Source: Leptospira sp. (lineage in GTDB: Bacteria > Spirochaetota > Leptospiria > Leptospirales > Leptospiraceae). Taken from it: a stretch of DNA of 64,000 nucleotides. The notes beneath the pieces were generated by a model. The model was not told the DNA's origin, searched no databases, and saw only the letters and a list, made by a program, of their open reading frames with translations. Every line of letters begins with the position of its first letter. Within the stretch, counting starts at the first letter, position 1. The stretch covers positions 1 through 64,000 of the forward strand of contig JAACWH010000027.1 in the NCBI GenBank assembly GCA_009991425.1. The letters are read 5' to 3'. The position numbers and the translations under genes were made by a program. Of this stretch, positions 26,048 to 36,045 are shown piece by piece.

Positions 26048-27159
26048 AACAAAAAGTATATTCTTTCAACCCTTGGTTCGAGCTGGAGTTAAGCTCACTC
26101 ATTTCTAAGGGAACATTCCCTGTATGGAAAAAATCGCAGCTTGCAAGGTTATTGTTTTACCAAAAAGTATTTTTACCCTTAGCAAGTTCTGATGATTTCG
26201 TAATTGTAAACGATTCTATTCCTTCCCAGTTGCAAGAACATTGGCAGACTCTCCATTGGGAATTTGGACAGCCCATATCCTTAGTCGATAGTATTTTACC
26301 TTTCATTAACACTGATGCATCTCTTATAGAATTTGGAAAAGTACATTCCTTAGTTGGCAATGAATTAATACTAGATGAAGAGGTTTGGCGGTCTGCTGCG
26401 TTTTTAAATTCTAAAATCGAACAGGCAAATTACTCCAAGCAGATAGGCTATGCAGATGAAGTATTAGGAATTGCTCATTCTCCAGAAGATATTCTAGAAT
26501 TCTCAGAAGGTGCAAATCGTCCTATAATTATCAAAGAAGCCTTGAATAATTCAGGTAAGGGTCATACAGTTTGGCAATCAGCCAAAGATAATTATAAATT
26601 GAACCGCATGCATTATCCTGCACTCATGGAACTCTATCAGCCTAACAGAAGTTTGGATTTTGGAATTTTACTCCAAGTTACAAATGGTAGGCTCGAGTAT
26701 CTAGAAATCGCAGAGATGTTGATAGGAAAAGATTTTAATTACAAAGGTAGCTTCTATTATCCCCAAGAAAAGCCTGACTGGCATACAAGAGTGAAAAAGA
26801 TTTTCAAAGAGACATATCCGTTCATAGCTTCATGGCAAAAATTTATAAACTCTGAAAATTATGAAGGGCCAATCTCAATAGATGGATTCCTCTGTGAAGA
26901 TGGAACTGAGCGAATTAGATCTGAAATTAATTTTCGCTATACGATGGGAAGGATTGGTTATGAAATTATGCAGAAGCGAAAATCTTCCCAAAAATGGTTA
27001 GAAAATCCTCCTAGGCAAACTGGAATTTTGTTACTGCATAAATCCCAAAAGCTAGAACCCCAACCAGATTTTGAATTAATTCTTTCTTATAATGAAAATG
27101 ATCCATGGCGAATCGTCTATATAGAGTATAGAGATCAACAATGTCGTTCTATTCTGTAA
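26044..27159 (+). CDS. ATP-grasp-like protein of unknown function
   Basis: 371 residues if begun at CTG 26044; the first conventional start is TTG 26152 (335 residues). I extend it because the frame upstream reads well (KQKVYSFNPWFELEL, FPVWKKSQLARLLFY) and CTGA would overlap the upstream stop by 4 bp like an ATGA junction. ATP-grasp features: IIIKEALNNSGKGH (Lys and Gly-rich phosphate loop, near residue 180), MELYQP (adenine-side residues) and SEINFRYTMGRIG, where E-x-N matches the metal-binding end of the fold. ATP-grasp enzymes join a carboxylate to an amine or thiol with ATP; substrate unknown. It lies between the DegT-fold gene and the photolyase, and overlaps the latter by 19 bp. Confidence 0.7.
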   Translation: MKQKVYSFNPWFELELSSLISKGTFPVWKKSQLARLLFYQKVFLPLASSDDFVIVNDSIPSQLQEHWQTLHWEFGQPISLVDSILPFINTDASLIEFGKVHSLVGNELILDEEVWRSAAFLNSKIEQANYSKQIGYADEVLGIAHSPEDILEFSEGANRPIIIKEALNNSGKGHTVWQSAKDNYKLNRMHYPALMELYQPNRSLDFGILLQVTNGRLEYLEIAEMLIGKDFNYKGSFYYPQEKPDWHTRVKKIFKETYPFIASWQKFINSENYEGPISIDGFLCEDGTERIRSEINFRYTMGRIGYEIMQKRKSSQKWLENPPRQTGILLLHKSQKLEPQPDFELILSYNENDPWRIVYIEYRDQQCRSIL

Positions 27160-28901
27160 TTCAAAAATACCATCCAAGCAAACGGTTGCAAATAAGCTCT
27201 ATAAGTAAATGGATCTTTGTTCCTTTTGATCAAATATCTTATTATAACAATTTGATTCTTCCCTATTTAAATCAGAAAGAAAAACTGAGTCTTGGCTTAA
27301 ATGATGACTGTGGTGAGGAATTCAAGGGTGATACTTTTCGCGATGAGGAAAGTATCCAAAGAGATTCTCGATTTGAGTTGGCGAAAGGTTCACTTATTCC
27401 AGATGAGAAATCTACATCAAATTTAGATATAAAGTCAATTGGATTAATTTTCATTGAGACATCAGCCAAACCAAATAGAAGACCTTATCATAAACAAAAG
27501 CTAGTTTTTCTTCTCAGTGCCATGAGACATTTCGCAATGCAATTAGGTGAGATGGGATTTGCAATTGTATACCAATATTCAGAATTAGATTATGCAGAAT
27601 GTCTCCTGGAAATAAAGGACAAGTATTCTATTTCTAATATGGATTGTTTAGAGATCCAAGAATCCGAAGTAAGCGAACCTTTAGTAAAATTTGAATGGCT
27701 ACGATTTCATCCGAACAATTTGTATCTTTCTAGTAGAACTGAGTTTCGAGAAATTTTCCCAAAAGGAAATGCAACGAAATATCTGCACGAAACTTTCTAT
27801 CGCAAGATGAGAGTGAAGTATCAGATTCTAGTAGAAGAACAGGAAGATAAAAAAGGAAACTACAAACCATTAGGTGGAAAATGGAATCTAGATCATGAAA
27901 ATCGTTCAAACTGGAAGAAATCAGATCCGATACCTGAATCCCCAGTTTGGATTGCAAACGATGAAATCACTAAGGAAGTTATAAATTTAGTATCTGATAG
28001 ATATCCAAAATCATTTGGAAGCTTAGAAAATTTCCAATGGCCTGTTACAAGAAAAGATTCATTAATTTGGTTGGAACATTTTGCAAAAAGACATTTAGAG
28101 AATTTTGGAAAATACGAAGATGCCATCTCTTTGGAAGAGCCCTATCTATTTCATTCTTTGCTAAGTCCTTTAATTCATTTGGGATTGTTGCATCCATGGG
28201 AAGTTGTGAATCGTTGTATTAAGGAATTTGAATCTCGTAAAGATTCGACTAAATCAATTCCACTTGCTTCCTTGGAAGGATTTATTCGCCAAATCATAGG
28301 TTGGCGTGAATATATGCGCCATATCTATCAAGAAAATACTTCTCTTTATAAAGAAACGAACCAATTGAACTATACAAATTCTTTACCAGCACTTTATTGG
28401 GGGAAGAAATCGGGATTGAAATGTTTAGATTCTACAATAGATCTTATCTGGAAAAGAGCCTATAGCCACCACATAACAAGGTTAATGGTTCTTTCTAATT
28501 TTGCAAATCTTATGCTTGTGAATCCTTATGAATTGAATCATTGGTTTTGGATCGCTTACCTTGACGCTTTCGAATGGGTTGTTACGCCCAATGTGGTTGG
28601 CATGGGAACTTATGCAGATGGTGGAATCTGTTCCACAAAACCATACGTTTCTTCCGCTAATTACATAAAGAAGATGGGTCCAGAATTATGTAAGGCATGT
28701 AAATATAAGCCGAGTGGACTACTAGAGGAAGATGCCTGTCCTTTCAATGCTTTGTATTGGGATTTTATAGGACGGAATTTAGAACTTTATAAAAAACAAG
28801 GCAGGGTAGATTTTGCTGTGAGTAGGTGGAATTCTTTTGATAAGGAAAAGAAACGTAATATTTCGATCAAAGCAAATCAAGCAAGAGTAGCATTCCAGTG
28901 A
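27141..28901 (+). CDS. Iron-sulfur DNA photolyase/cryptochrome (FeS-BCP class, (6-4)-type)
   Basis: 586 residues; ATG start inside the last codons of the preceding gene (19-bp overlap). The C-terminal half has the PhrB/CryB signature: YSHHITRLMV, FEWVVTPNVVGMGTYADGG and four cysteines at 428, 517, 520 and 533. The C-x2-C-x12-C spacing and the upstream Cys 89 residues earlier match the [4Fe-4S] ligands of Agrobacterium PhrB. Known members bind FAD and a lumazine antenna and repair (6-4) photoproducts with blue light. The N-terminal half is unusually divergent and carries a longer linker (about residues 40-90). Its 3' end overlaps the convergent VOC gene by 25 bp. Confidence 0.85.
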   Translation: MSFYSVIQKYHPSKRLQISSISKWIFVPFDQISYYNNLILPYLNQKEKLSLGLNDDCGEEFKGDTFRDEESIQRDSRFELAKGSLIPDEKSTSNLDIKSIGLIFIETSAKPNRRPYHKQKLVFLLSAMRHFAMQLGEMGFAIVYQYSELDYAECLLEIKDKYSISNMDCLEIQESEVSEPLVKFEWLRFHPNNLYLSSRTEFREIFPKGNATKYLHETFYRKMRVKYQILVEEQEDKKGNYKPLGGKWNLDHENRSNWKKSDPIPESPVWIANDEITKEVINLVSDRYPKSFGSLENFQWPVTRKDSLIWLEHFAKRHLENFGKYEDAISLEEPYLFHSLLSPLIHLGLLHPWEVVNRCIKEFESRKDSTKSIPLASLEGFIRQIIGWREYMRHIYQENTSLYKETNQLNYTNSLPALYWGKKSGLKCLDSTIDLIWKRAYSHHITRLMVLSNFANLMLVNPYELNHWFWIAYLDAFEWVVTPNVVGMGTYADGGICSTKPYVSSANYIKKMGPELCKACKYKPSGLLEEDACPFNALYWDFIGRNLELYKKQGRVDFAVSRWNSFDKEKKRNISIKANQARVAFQ

Positions 28902-29233
28902 TTCGGATAATTGCTGTAACCTAATTTATTGCCATCGGGATCTCGAAAGTAAATAGTAAAATCTGTTCTTCCATCCCAGTTTAAATCCATTTCTTCAATC
29001 TCACGTTCCGTTTTGCCTGTATCTTTTAAGGAAAGGACAAAGGCAGCAGGAGCTTTAGATATATTATCTCTTTCTAGCATTAGAACGGAATTCTGATGAT
29101 CTACTTGGAACCAAAGTGATCTCATTCTTCCACTTATATCCAAGTTAGCTTGTTGTACAATAAGTCCAGGAAGCTTTTGATAAAATTTCCCCATCTCTTC
29201 TAGGTTAGTTGTAGTTATTGCGATGTGGTGCAT
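28877..29233 (-). CDS. VOC/glyoxalase-fold protein
   Basis: 118 residues, a single VOC module. MHHIAITTTNLEEMGKFYQ at the start and FYFRDPDGNKLGYSNYP near the end are typical; metal ligands could be His3 and a Glu-like residue in the second half, though the usual final Glu (PDGNxxE) is Gly here (NKLGYS), so a full metal site is doubtful. Members include glyoxalase I, dioxygenases and fosfomycin resistance proteins; no substrate can be assigned. It starts 19 bp inside the MATE gene's 3' end and is the last gene of the Kunitz-MATE-VOC operon. Confidence 0.75.
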   Translation of the reverse strand: MHHIAITTTNLEEMGKFYQKLPGLIVQQANLDISGRMRSLWFQVDHQNSVLMLERDNISKAPAAFVLSLKDTGKTEREIEEMDLNWDGRTDFTIYFRDPDGNKLGYSNYPNHWNATLA

Positions 29234-30576
29234 AGTATTTTCCTTGCTGAATAGGCAAGTGTAATTGCCCTACCTAGCATATAGGTGCTCATAGAAACCC
29301 ATATGATAGGATTGGATTCCAAATACAACCCAAGAATTGCAACAGGTAGAAAAAAGACAAGAGAACTTAGGATCATTGAATTTCGTAGTATTTTGCCTTT
29401 GACAAGTCCTAGAAACAAGCCATCATATACAAATGCAAATCCTCCGAGAAATAGAACTGGATACACCCAGGGGAGCATTTCTATAAGACCATTGATTAAA
29501 TCTTTTTCTTTAGAGACAATAGTTACAATCTGTACGGGAAATAGAGCTAGTATTAATACAATGATTCCTGCAACAATAAGTGAAAACCACAATCCAATAC
29601 GAATTAATTTTTTTACTTCCTCTATTCTTCCTCTACCAAATAAATCACCAGCTAAGGTTTCGATTGCATAACCAGAGCCATCTATGAAAAAAGCATAGAT
29701 CAACATAAATTGAAAGAGTATAGAATTAACTGTTAAAGTCGCAACACCTATAGATGAGGAAAAATTGCGAAACAAGGAAAAAGTTACAATGAGAAAGGCA
29801 GTTCGAATGAATATATCTTTATTGAAGGAAAGTAGACTTAGGAATTCACGTTTTTTTAGAATGATTTTTAAAGTAAGTTTTTCAAATGAATTGGAAATTG
29901 TGTTCTGTTTATTTGAAAATACTTTCGCTACTAGAAAGATAGATAATAGAAATTGAATTACTTGAGCCAAAGCAGAAGCTAAACCAACTCCATCTGCTTC
30001 CATTCCAAACTTGGTCAACAAAATATAATCTAATAAAATATTAGATAGATTGCCAGTTATCATTGCGAATAGAACAAAGTCCGATCTTCCTTTTCCCAGC
30101 AACCATCCAACAATTACAAAATTCATTAGAGTAAAAGGTGCATCCCAAATCCTAGATCGGAAGTAAGATATCCCTATGGACTTAATGCTATCATCACCTA
30201 TCTGAAGTGTGAAACCTAATTGTTCAATCCATGGTGATAAAATTACTATAATGATGCCTAAACTTAAGGCAAGAATTATGGATCGTAGTAGTACTAATTG
30301 TACCCCAATCTCATTTCCTAAACCTGTTTGGATAGCAGTTGTTCCTGTTGTTCCCATTCTTAAGAAGGAAAGTCCCCAGTATAGATATTCAAAAAGCACA
30401 ATTCCCAATGCAACACCAGCTATGTGCTCTGAAGTAGTAAATCTTCCAAGGAAGATGGTATCAGCAATACCTACAAGTGGAATACTTAGATTGGATATTA
30501 AATTAAGTAAAGTTAAATGGAAGAAGCGAAAGGTTAAAGGATCGCGGAATATAATATCATAGACAGGTTTTTTCAC
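29215..30576 (-). CDS. MATE-family multidrug/Na+ antiporter (DinF-like)
   Basis: 453 residues with about twelve membrane helices in two similar halves. The first half shows NLISNLSIPLVGIADTIFLGRF and GTTGTTAIQTG, the second FLGGFAFVYDGLFLGLVKG, all typical of MATE transporters in the DinF group. They export cationic drugs or metabolites against Na+ or H+. It overlaps the upstream Kunitz lipoprotein gene by 20 bp and the downstream VOC gene by 19 bp, so the three are expected to be expressed together. Confidence 0.88.
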   Translation of the reverse strand: MKKPVYDIIFRDPLTFRFFHLTLLNLISNLSIPLVGIADTIFLGRFTTSEHIAGVALGIVLFEYLYWGLSFLRMGTTGTTAIQTGLGNEIGVQLVLLRSIILALSLGIIIVILSPWIEQLGFTLQIGDDSIKSIGISYFRSRIWDAPFTLMNFVIVGWLLGKGRSDFVLFAMITGNLSNILLDYILLTKFGMEADGVGLASALAQVIQFLLSIFLVAKVFSNKQNTISNSFEKLTLKIILKKREFLSLLSFNKDIFIRTAFLIVTFSLFRNFSSSIGVATLTVNSILFQFMLIYAFFIDGSGYAIETLAGDLFGRGRIEEVKKLIRIGLWFSLIVAGIIVLILALFPVQIVTIVSKEKDLINGLIEMLPWVYPVLFLGGFAFVYDGLFLGLVKGKILRNSMILSSLVFFLPVAILGLYLESNPIIWVSMSTYMLGRAITLAYSARKILCTTSQ

Positions 30577-30877
30577 AATCTTCTAAGGATAAAAAAGGCA
30601 CAGTTCCTTGGCATCCACCATAAGTAAACTCATGGCAAGATGTTTTGGAATGATCATAATAGTATCGAGTGAATAAGGCTTTGCAAGGACCAGGATCTGG
30701 TTGCAGATTACATCTTTCTTTGCTAAGCGGCATTCCATCATCAGTAAGAGGATTTATTTTTTCTATAGGTTTCTTGGTCTTCGAATCAGAACATTGAATG
30801 ATTGTTAAAGATAGGATTAATAGAAATAGAACAGTATAGGAAATTTGACAAAAGTTCCAGAAATTAATTCGGTTCAT
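30557..30877 (-). CDS. Lipoprotein with a Kunitz/BPTI protease-inhibitor domain
   Basis: 106 residues. A long hydrophobic signal ends in a lipobox I-I-Q-C (Cys 29), followed by a short linker and one Kunitz domain (residues 55-105). Six cysteines lie at 56, 65, 81, 89, 101 and 105, giving the BPTI spacing 8-15-7-11-3 (the fourth gap is one shorter than in BPTI). GPCKALF places Lys66 at the P1 position, as in trypsin inhibitors, and FTYGGCQG matches the FxYGGCxG core. The domain is common in animals and rare in bacteria. Anchored outside, it could block a host or self serine protease. First gene of an operon with MATE and VOC genes. Confidence 0.85.
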   Translation of the reverse strand: MNRINFWNFCQISYTVLFLLILSLTIIQCSDSKTKKPIEKINPLTDDGMPLSKERCNLQPDPGPCKALFTRYYYDHSKTSCHEFTYGGCQGTVPFLSLEDCEKTCL

Positions 30878-30910
30878 TGGTAAAATTTCCTATCTTGAGA
30901 AGAATGAGGA

Positions 30911-31060
30911 TTATGATTTTGTAAGTTCTTTTAGAATCTCTTGTTTTTTCTTATCTTTCTCAACAGGAGTCTTACCCATCCATTCACGTTTGACTTGTTT
31001 GTCAGGGATTCCTTTGAGAGTTGCAAATTTTTTCAATAGTTTTACAGTTTTAGCGTTCAT
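30911..31060 (-). CDS. Small basic protein of unknown function
   Basis: 49 residues from the ATG at 31060, very Lys-rich and probably all helical (MNAKTVKLLKKFATLKGIP then KREWMGKTPVEKDKKKQEI). Longer starts at 31102 or 31171 are open, but the latter would leave only 3 bp to the divergent valS start, so a shorter form is more likely. No domain known; a nucleic-acid or ribosome-associated role is a guess from charge alone. Confidence 0.5.
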   Translation of the reverse strand: MNAKTVKLLKKFATLKGIPDKQVKREWMGKTPVEKDKKKQEILKELTKS

Positions 31061-31174
31061 GAAAACAGGTTCCAGAATATGCTTTTTTAGGTCAAGGTAC
31101 ATATAGGTTCTTGACCCTAAGTCTCGACCAAAATTACTGTAGAACAAGATATCCGAGAGTAATTTGCACAAACT

Positions 31175-33868
31175 ATGAAGAAAAACATCAGTGATCGATA
31201 CGAACCCGAATCTGTAGAAAAAAAATGGCGTGATAGTTGGGAAGAGAAACAGGCTTTTGCTCCCAATTCAAATTCCGATAAAGGAAATTTTTCTATAGTA
31301 ATTCCGCCTCCCAATGTTACGGGATTTTTGCATATCGGTCATGCACTCAATCACACTATACAAGACATAATCATTCGGTTAGAACGCAAAAAAGGAAAAT
31401 CAACTGTTTGGATTCCTGGAATGGACCATGCTGGAATTGCAACTCAGATGGTTGTTGAACGTGAGCTTGCCAAAGAAGGTAAGAAACGTACGGATTTTAC
31501 ACGAGAAGATTTTATAAAAAAAGTTTGGGATTGGAAGGCTCATTCAGGCGGACAGATTACCAACCAACAAAGATTACTTGGTGAGTCTGTTGATTGGAAT
31601 AAGGCACGTTTTACTTTCGATGATGGTTTGTCCAAGGCAGTAATCAAAGTATTCAAAAATCTCTATGACGATGGCTTAATCTACCGCGGGGAAAGAATCA
31701 TCAACTGGTGCCCCGTATCCAAGACGGCTATTTCAGACATTGAAGTTGAATACAAAGAAAAGCATGGAAAATTATATCATATTAAATATCCTTTTGTAGA
31801 TGGTTCAGGATTTGCAATTGTAGCTACCACTCGCCCTGAGACTATGTTTGGTGATGTTGCAGTCTGTGCCAATCCGAATGACAAGCGCTATTCTTCTCTT
31901 GCCGGCAAAATGATTCAACTGCCCTTAACAAATCGAGAAATTCCCCTTCTTATGGACACATTCGTTGAACAAGAATTTGGTTCTGGTTTGGTTAAGATTA
32001 CTCCTGCGCACGATCTCAATGACTTTGAAGCGGGTCAAAGACTTGGACTAAAACCAATCTTGATTATGAATCTTGATGGAACCTTGAATGAGTTATGTGG
32101 TGATTACAATGGTATGGATCGTTTCGAAGCCCGAAAGAAAGTTGTCGCCGATCTAGAAAAGTTAGGGCTCATAGAAAAAATAGAAAATCATACCCATGCA
32201 GTTGGCCACAATACGAGAGGGGGAGCGGTAATTGAGCCATTGCTTTCTACACAGTGGTTTGTAAATATAAAACCACTTGCAGAACCGGCAATTGAAGTAG
32301 TGAAGAATGGCCGAGTAGAGTTCATTCCTAAGATGTGGGAGAAGACCTATTTCGAATGGATGGAAAATATCAAAGACTGGTGTATCTCAAGACAGCTTTG
32401 GTGGGGACATAGAATTCCAGCCTACTATATGAACGATGGAACTATGGTGGTTGCTGAAACTTTAGAAGAAGCTATCGACGAATTTGCAAAGCTTGGCAAA
32501 AAAGTAGAAAATAAAGACATCAAACAAGATGAAGATGTTCTCGACACTTGGTTCTCTTCAGGTCTTTGGGCCTTCAGTGTGTACGGTTGGCCTGAGAAGA
32601 CAGAAGATCTTAAGAAATTTTATCCCAATTCAATTCTTGTTACAGGTTTTGATATAATCTTCTTCTGGGTAGCCAGAATGATTATGTTTGGGCTTCGCTT
32701 CATGGATGATGTTCCTTTTCATAAAGTATTGATACACGGATTAGTTCGTGATAAAGACGGTAAGAAGTTCAGCAAAAGTTTAGGCAATGTTGTTGATCCT
32801 TTGGATATGATGGCAAAATACGGAACCGATTCATTCCGCTTTTTCTTGGCAGCAGTTCTTCCAGAAGGCAAAGATATTATTTTTGATGAAAGTAGATTGG
32901 ATGGCTACCGTTCTTTTTGTAACAAGATATGGAATTCGACTCGATTTATAACGATGAATCTATCGGATGATTTCCAGCCAGAACCAATTAACAAAGGTTT
33001 ACTGGAAGCAAATGATGAATGGATCTTGTCACGTTTTGATTTAGCCTTAGAAAAATATGAAAAGGCTTATTCTAACTATCATTTTTATGAAATGGCTCAG
33101 GTAATTTACGAATTTATTTGGGGCGATCTCTGTGATTGGTATATTGAATTAGTTAAACCAAGAATCTACGGAAAGGCTTCCGAACAATCTTCGAATACGG
33201 CCAAGAATGTTCTAGTTTCGGTTTTATCTAATGCGATGGGTTTACTCAATCCTTTTATGCCTTTTATCACTGAGGAGATTCATTCTATTTTTAGTGATCA
33301 GTTGTTAGCTCAGGAAGCTTTTCCTGGCTCTTTTGCTTTATCTTTAGATCCAAAAGCAGCTTCTCCTTCCGCTTATTGGAAGAATTCTTCTGGAGTTGCA
33401 AAGACTGAGCTTATGATTGAAATAATTAATAAAATTCGAGCCATGCGATCAGAACTTTCTGTAAAGCCAGATAAGAAGTGTAAGGTGATTCTAAAGTCTT
33501 CTGATGACCTTGTTGCAAAAATTGTGGAAACAGAATCAACCTATATCATGCAACTCGCAAAGGCCGAATCGATTGAACTAATTAGCTATTATAGTGCAGA
33601 TAAATCAGATGCTATTGGGCCTTTCTCCAAGGGTGAAATAGCTCTGCCACTTTCAGGTATCCTTGATTTTGCTAAAGAAAAAGAAAGGTTAAGTAAGGAA
33701 TTAAATCAACTTGATGAAGAGATTCAAAAGATTGACAAAAAACTCTCTAATCCTGGATTTTTGGAAAAAGCAAAACCTGAAGTTGTAGACAAAGAAAAAG
33801 AGAAGATGAAAGTCCTCCAAGAAAAGAAAGACGTAATCAAAAACGCAATCGAACGATTAGGAAATTAA
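31175..33868 (+). CDS. valS: Valyl-tRNA synthetase
   Basis: 897 residues, normal for ValRS. Class I motifs: [16 protein letters not shown] near residue 45 (HIGH) and KKFSKSLGN near residue 530 (KMSKS type). The editing domain ([13 protein letters not shown], then TPAHD) removes Thr-tRNA(Val). The C-terminal coiled coil (about 830-897) is the ValRS tRNA-binding arm. It charges tRNA(Val) with valine in the cytoplasm. It starts in a gap shared with a small divergent gene and runs 1 bp before purD, so the two form an operon. Confidence 0.97.
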   Translation: MKKNISDRYEPESVEKKWRDSWEEKQAFAPNSNSDKGNFSIVIPPPNVTGFLHIGHALNHTIQDIIIRLERKKGKSTVWIPGMDHAGIATQMVVERELAKEGKKRTDFTREDFIKKVWDWKAHSGGQITNQQRLLGESVDWNKARFTFDDGLSKAVIKVFKNLYDDGLIYRGERIINWCPVSKTAISDIEVEYKEKHGKLYHIKYPFVDGSGFAIVATTRPETMFGDVAVCANPNDKRYSSLAGKMIQLPLTNREIPLLMDTFVEQEFGSGLVKITPAHDLNDFEAGQRLGLKPILIMNLDGTLNELCGDYNGMDRFEARKKVVADLEKLGLIEKIENHTHAVGHNTRGGAVIEPLLSTQWFVNIKPLAEPAIEVVKNGRVEFIPKMWEKTYFEWMENIKDWCISRQLWWGHRIPAYYMNDGTMVVAETLEEAIDEFAKLGKKVENKDIKQDEDVLDTWFSSGLWAFSVYGWPEKTEDLKKFYPNSILVTGFDIIFFWVARMIMFGLRFMDDVPFHKVLIHGLVRDKDGKKFSKSLGNVVDPLDMMAKYGTDSFRFFLAAVLPEGKDIIFDESRLDGYRSFCNKIWNSTRFITMNLSDDFQPEPINKGLLEANDEWILSRFDLALEKYEKAYSNYHFYEMAQVIYEFIWGDLCDWYIELVKPRIYGKASEQSSNTAKNVLVSVLSNAMGLLNPFMPFITEEIHSIFSDQLLAQEAFPGSFALSLDPKAASPSAYWKNSSGVAKTELMIEIINKIRAMRSELSVKPDKKCKVILKSSDDLVAKIVETESTYIMQLAKAESIELISYYSADKSDAIGPFSKGEIALPLSGILDFAKEKERLSKELNQLDEEIQKIDKKLSNPGFLEKAKPEVVDKEKEKMKVLQEKKDVIKNAIERLGN

Positions 33869-33869
33869 C

Positions 33870-35153
33870 ATGCAAAAACAATTAAGAGTGCTATTGCTAG
33901 GCAGTGGGGGGCGAGAGCATGCCATCGCCCATTCTATCTTAAAATCACCTCTACTTGCCGATTTGAAAGTTTATCCAGGAAATGCTGGATTTAACAAAGA
34001 TCAGCTGCTACCCAAAGGAAGTCTTGATTGGAATGATAAAGAAAAATTCCAAGCAGCCTGCAAAGGAAAATATGATCTCGTTGTAGTTGGACCAGAAGAT
34101 CCCTTAGTTGCTGGAGTCTCCGATTGGATGGAAGAACTTGGCATCCCTTGTTTTGGGCCTTCTGCCTATTGTGCTCAGATTGAAGGCTCGAAAGATTTTG
34201 CCAAGAAGCTTATGTTAGATGCTAAGGTTCCAACGGCTCAATACAGAACGTTCGCAGATTTTGATTCTTCATTGAATTATTGTAAAGGAAAATCTTTACC
34301 GCTTGTTATCAAGGCTGATGGACTTGCAGCAGGTAAGGGTGTAACAGTCTGCTTAGAATTTGTACAAGTTGAACAAGCTTTGAAGGAAATTTTCCATGAT
34401 AAAAAGTTTGGTAACAGTGGAAGCCAAGTTGTGATTGAAGATTTTCTGGAAGGAGAAGAAGCGAGTATCTTCGCTATCTGCGATGGAGAGGATTATATAC
34501 TTTTGCCAGCAGCACAGGATCATAAGAGAGCCTATGACGATGATGAGGGACCGAACACAGGCGGAATGGGTGCATACTGTCCAGCACCTATTGCGAGTCC
34601 AAATGTAATTGAAAAAGTGAAAAGCAAAGTTATTGAACCAATCTTAAAGCAATTTTCACAGATTGGTAAACCATACAAGGGTGTACTCTATGCAGGCTTA
34701 ATGATTGATTCTAAGGCAGATCCCTTTGTAGTTGAATTCAATTGTAGATTTGGTGACCCCGAAACTCAGGCAGTTCTACAATTGATAGAATCTGATTTAT
34801 TAGAATTATTCTATAATGTTAGTACGCATAACTTAAAGAACAATTCGTACATAAAAATTTCATCCAGTCATTCTTCTATTGTTGTTCTAGCCGCTGATGG
34901 ATATCCTGGCGACTATGTTAAATCTATTTCTATAGATTCAACAAAACCTAAAGAAAAAGATACAATGATCTTTCATGCAGGAACAAAATTTGCAGATGAT
35001 GGTAGTATTGTGAGTAGTGGTGGAAGAGTCTTGGGAATTGTCTCATTAGGAGATAGCTTAAAAGATTCTATTGACAAGACTTACTCGTTTATAAATAGTT
35101 TTAAAACTGATTCGCTTTTTTATAGAAAAGACATTGGAAGGAGAGCACTTTAA
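33870..35153 (+). CDS. purD: Phosphoribosylamine-glycine ligase (GAR synthetase)
   Basis: 427 residues. LLLGSGGREHAIA at the N-terminus, VVVGPEDPLVAGV, the ATP-grasp core PLVIKADGLAAGKGVTV, DHKRAYDDDEGPNTGGMGAY and EFNCRFGDPETQ are the standard PurD motifs. It catalyses step two of purine synthesis, joining glycine to 5-phosphoribosylamine with ATP. Only one base separates it from the valS stop, and 3 bp from the next gene. No other pur gene is in the window. Confidence 0.97.
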   Translation: MQKQLRVLLLGSGGREHAIAHSILKSPLLADLKVYPGNAGFNKDQLLPKGSLDWNDKEKFQAACKGKYDLVVVGPEDPLVAGVSDWMEELGIPCFGPSAYCAQIEGSKDFAKKLMLDAKVPTAQYRTFADFDSSLNYCKGKSLPLVIKADGLAAGKGVTVCLEFVQVEQALKEIFHDKKFGNSGSQVVIEDFLEGEEASIFAICDGEDYILLPAAQDHKRAYDDDEGPNTGGMGAYCPAPIASPNVIEKVKSKVIEPILKQFSQIGKPYKGVLYAGLMIDSKADPFVVEFNCRFGDPETQAVLQLIESDLLELFYNVSTHNLKNNSYIKISSSHSSIVVLAADGYPGDYVKSISIDSTKPKEKDTMIFHAGTKFADDGSIVSSGGRVLGIVSLGDSLKDSIDKTYSFINSFKTDSLFYRKDIGRRAL

Positions 35154-35156
35154 TTC

Positions 35157-35996
35157 ATGCCATTCGCTATTGCTGGAAATGTAGAACGATTCGATAGAGA
35201 ATCATTGAGAAGTTTTGAGAAACACCTTGGAATTATCTTATCACCTCACCAACCAGCGATGCAACAAAAGCGTATGATCTTTAGAGCCTTAGTTGAAAAA
35301 GGTGGAGTTCATGCTATCTTAGAGAATTTAACAAAGAAAGAACTTCTTTCATTGATTTTCATCATAACACAGTTTGGCGACACTACTTATTCTGAGACAC
35401 CTTCTGAATATACAGATGTTAGAAATATTCCCTATGTAATAGAATGGAAGAAGAGCCACTTCACAATTCCTTTGGAAGTTTTTCAATATTTTTCCGTAGA
35501 ACGATTGTTTCGTGAACAGTCCTATCTTTTCGCTTTGATTCCAATGTTAACTAAAGAAGAGAAGAAGTCTTGGGTAAGATGGATTGGATTGGATTTTGAG
35601 AATAGCAAAGATCGTAATTTGGATTTTGAAATATATTTCCATTGTAGACTTTTGCAGAAACCATTCCAAGGGAAATCATTAATACAAGATCCAGAATTTC
35701 TCCTAGAAGATCTTTGGCCAACAGGTTCCTGTGAACAGATGGATTGGTATTACAAAGGCCTAACAACGTTTTACTATGCGCTACAAGAACTTTCCAAAAA
35801 AGAAAGAGATCCATTCAAGAAGCACGTCATTGATGTGATCAAATGTGGGAAATATGTATTACGTAAATCCCATCGTAACGCAACACTGAATCAATCTACC
35901 TTGGTTGCAACCGTCGAAGGAGCTACTCCTCAATTGAGAGAGACAATTTTTCAATGGGAAAAGCAAGACCAAGATAGAAGATCGAGTTTGTTCTAA
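35157..35996 (+). CDS. Protein of unknown function downstream of purD
   Basis: 279 residues, soluble, no signal peptide or membrane segment. Motif-like pieces are LTKKELLSLIFIITQFGD, WVRWIGLDFENS and QLRETIFQWEKQDQDRR, none of which I can place in a family. It is probably mainly helical. It starts 3 bp after purD stops, so it is in the valS-purD transcript; this linkage is the only functional hint. Confidence 0.6.
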   Translation: MPFAIAGNVERFDRESLRSFEKHLGIILSPHQPAMQQKRMIFRALVEKGGVHAILENLTKKELLSLIFIITQFGDTTYSETPSEYTDVRNIPYVIEWKKSHFTIPLEVFQYFSVERLFREQSYLFALIPMLTKEEKKSWVRWIGLDFENSKDRNLDFEIYFHCRLLQKPFQGKSLIQDPEFLLEDLWPTGSCEQMDWYYKGLTTFYYALQELSKKERDPFKKHVIDVIKCGKYVLRKSHRNATLNQSTLVATVEGATPQLRETIFQWEKQDQDRRSSLF

Positions 35997-36045
35997 AGCT
36001 GCATTTGTCATGATATAATAAAATAATCTTTCAATCGTTGTCTTT

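Noticed and set aside
29285..30562. Plus-strand frames opposite the MATE gene
   Set aside because: Same reason: antisense of a hydrophobic gene. The minus-strand MATE call is strong.
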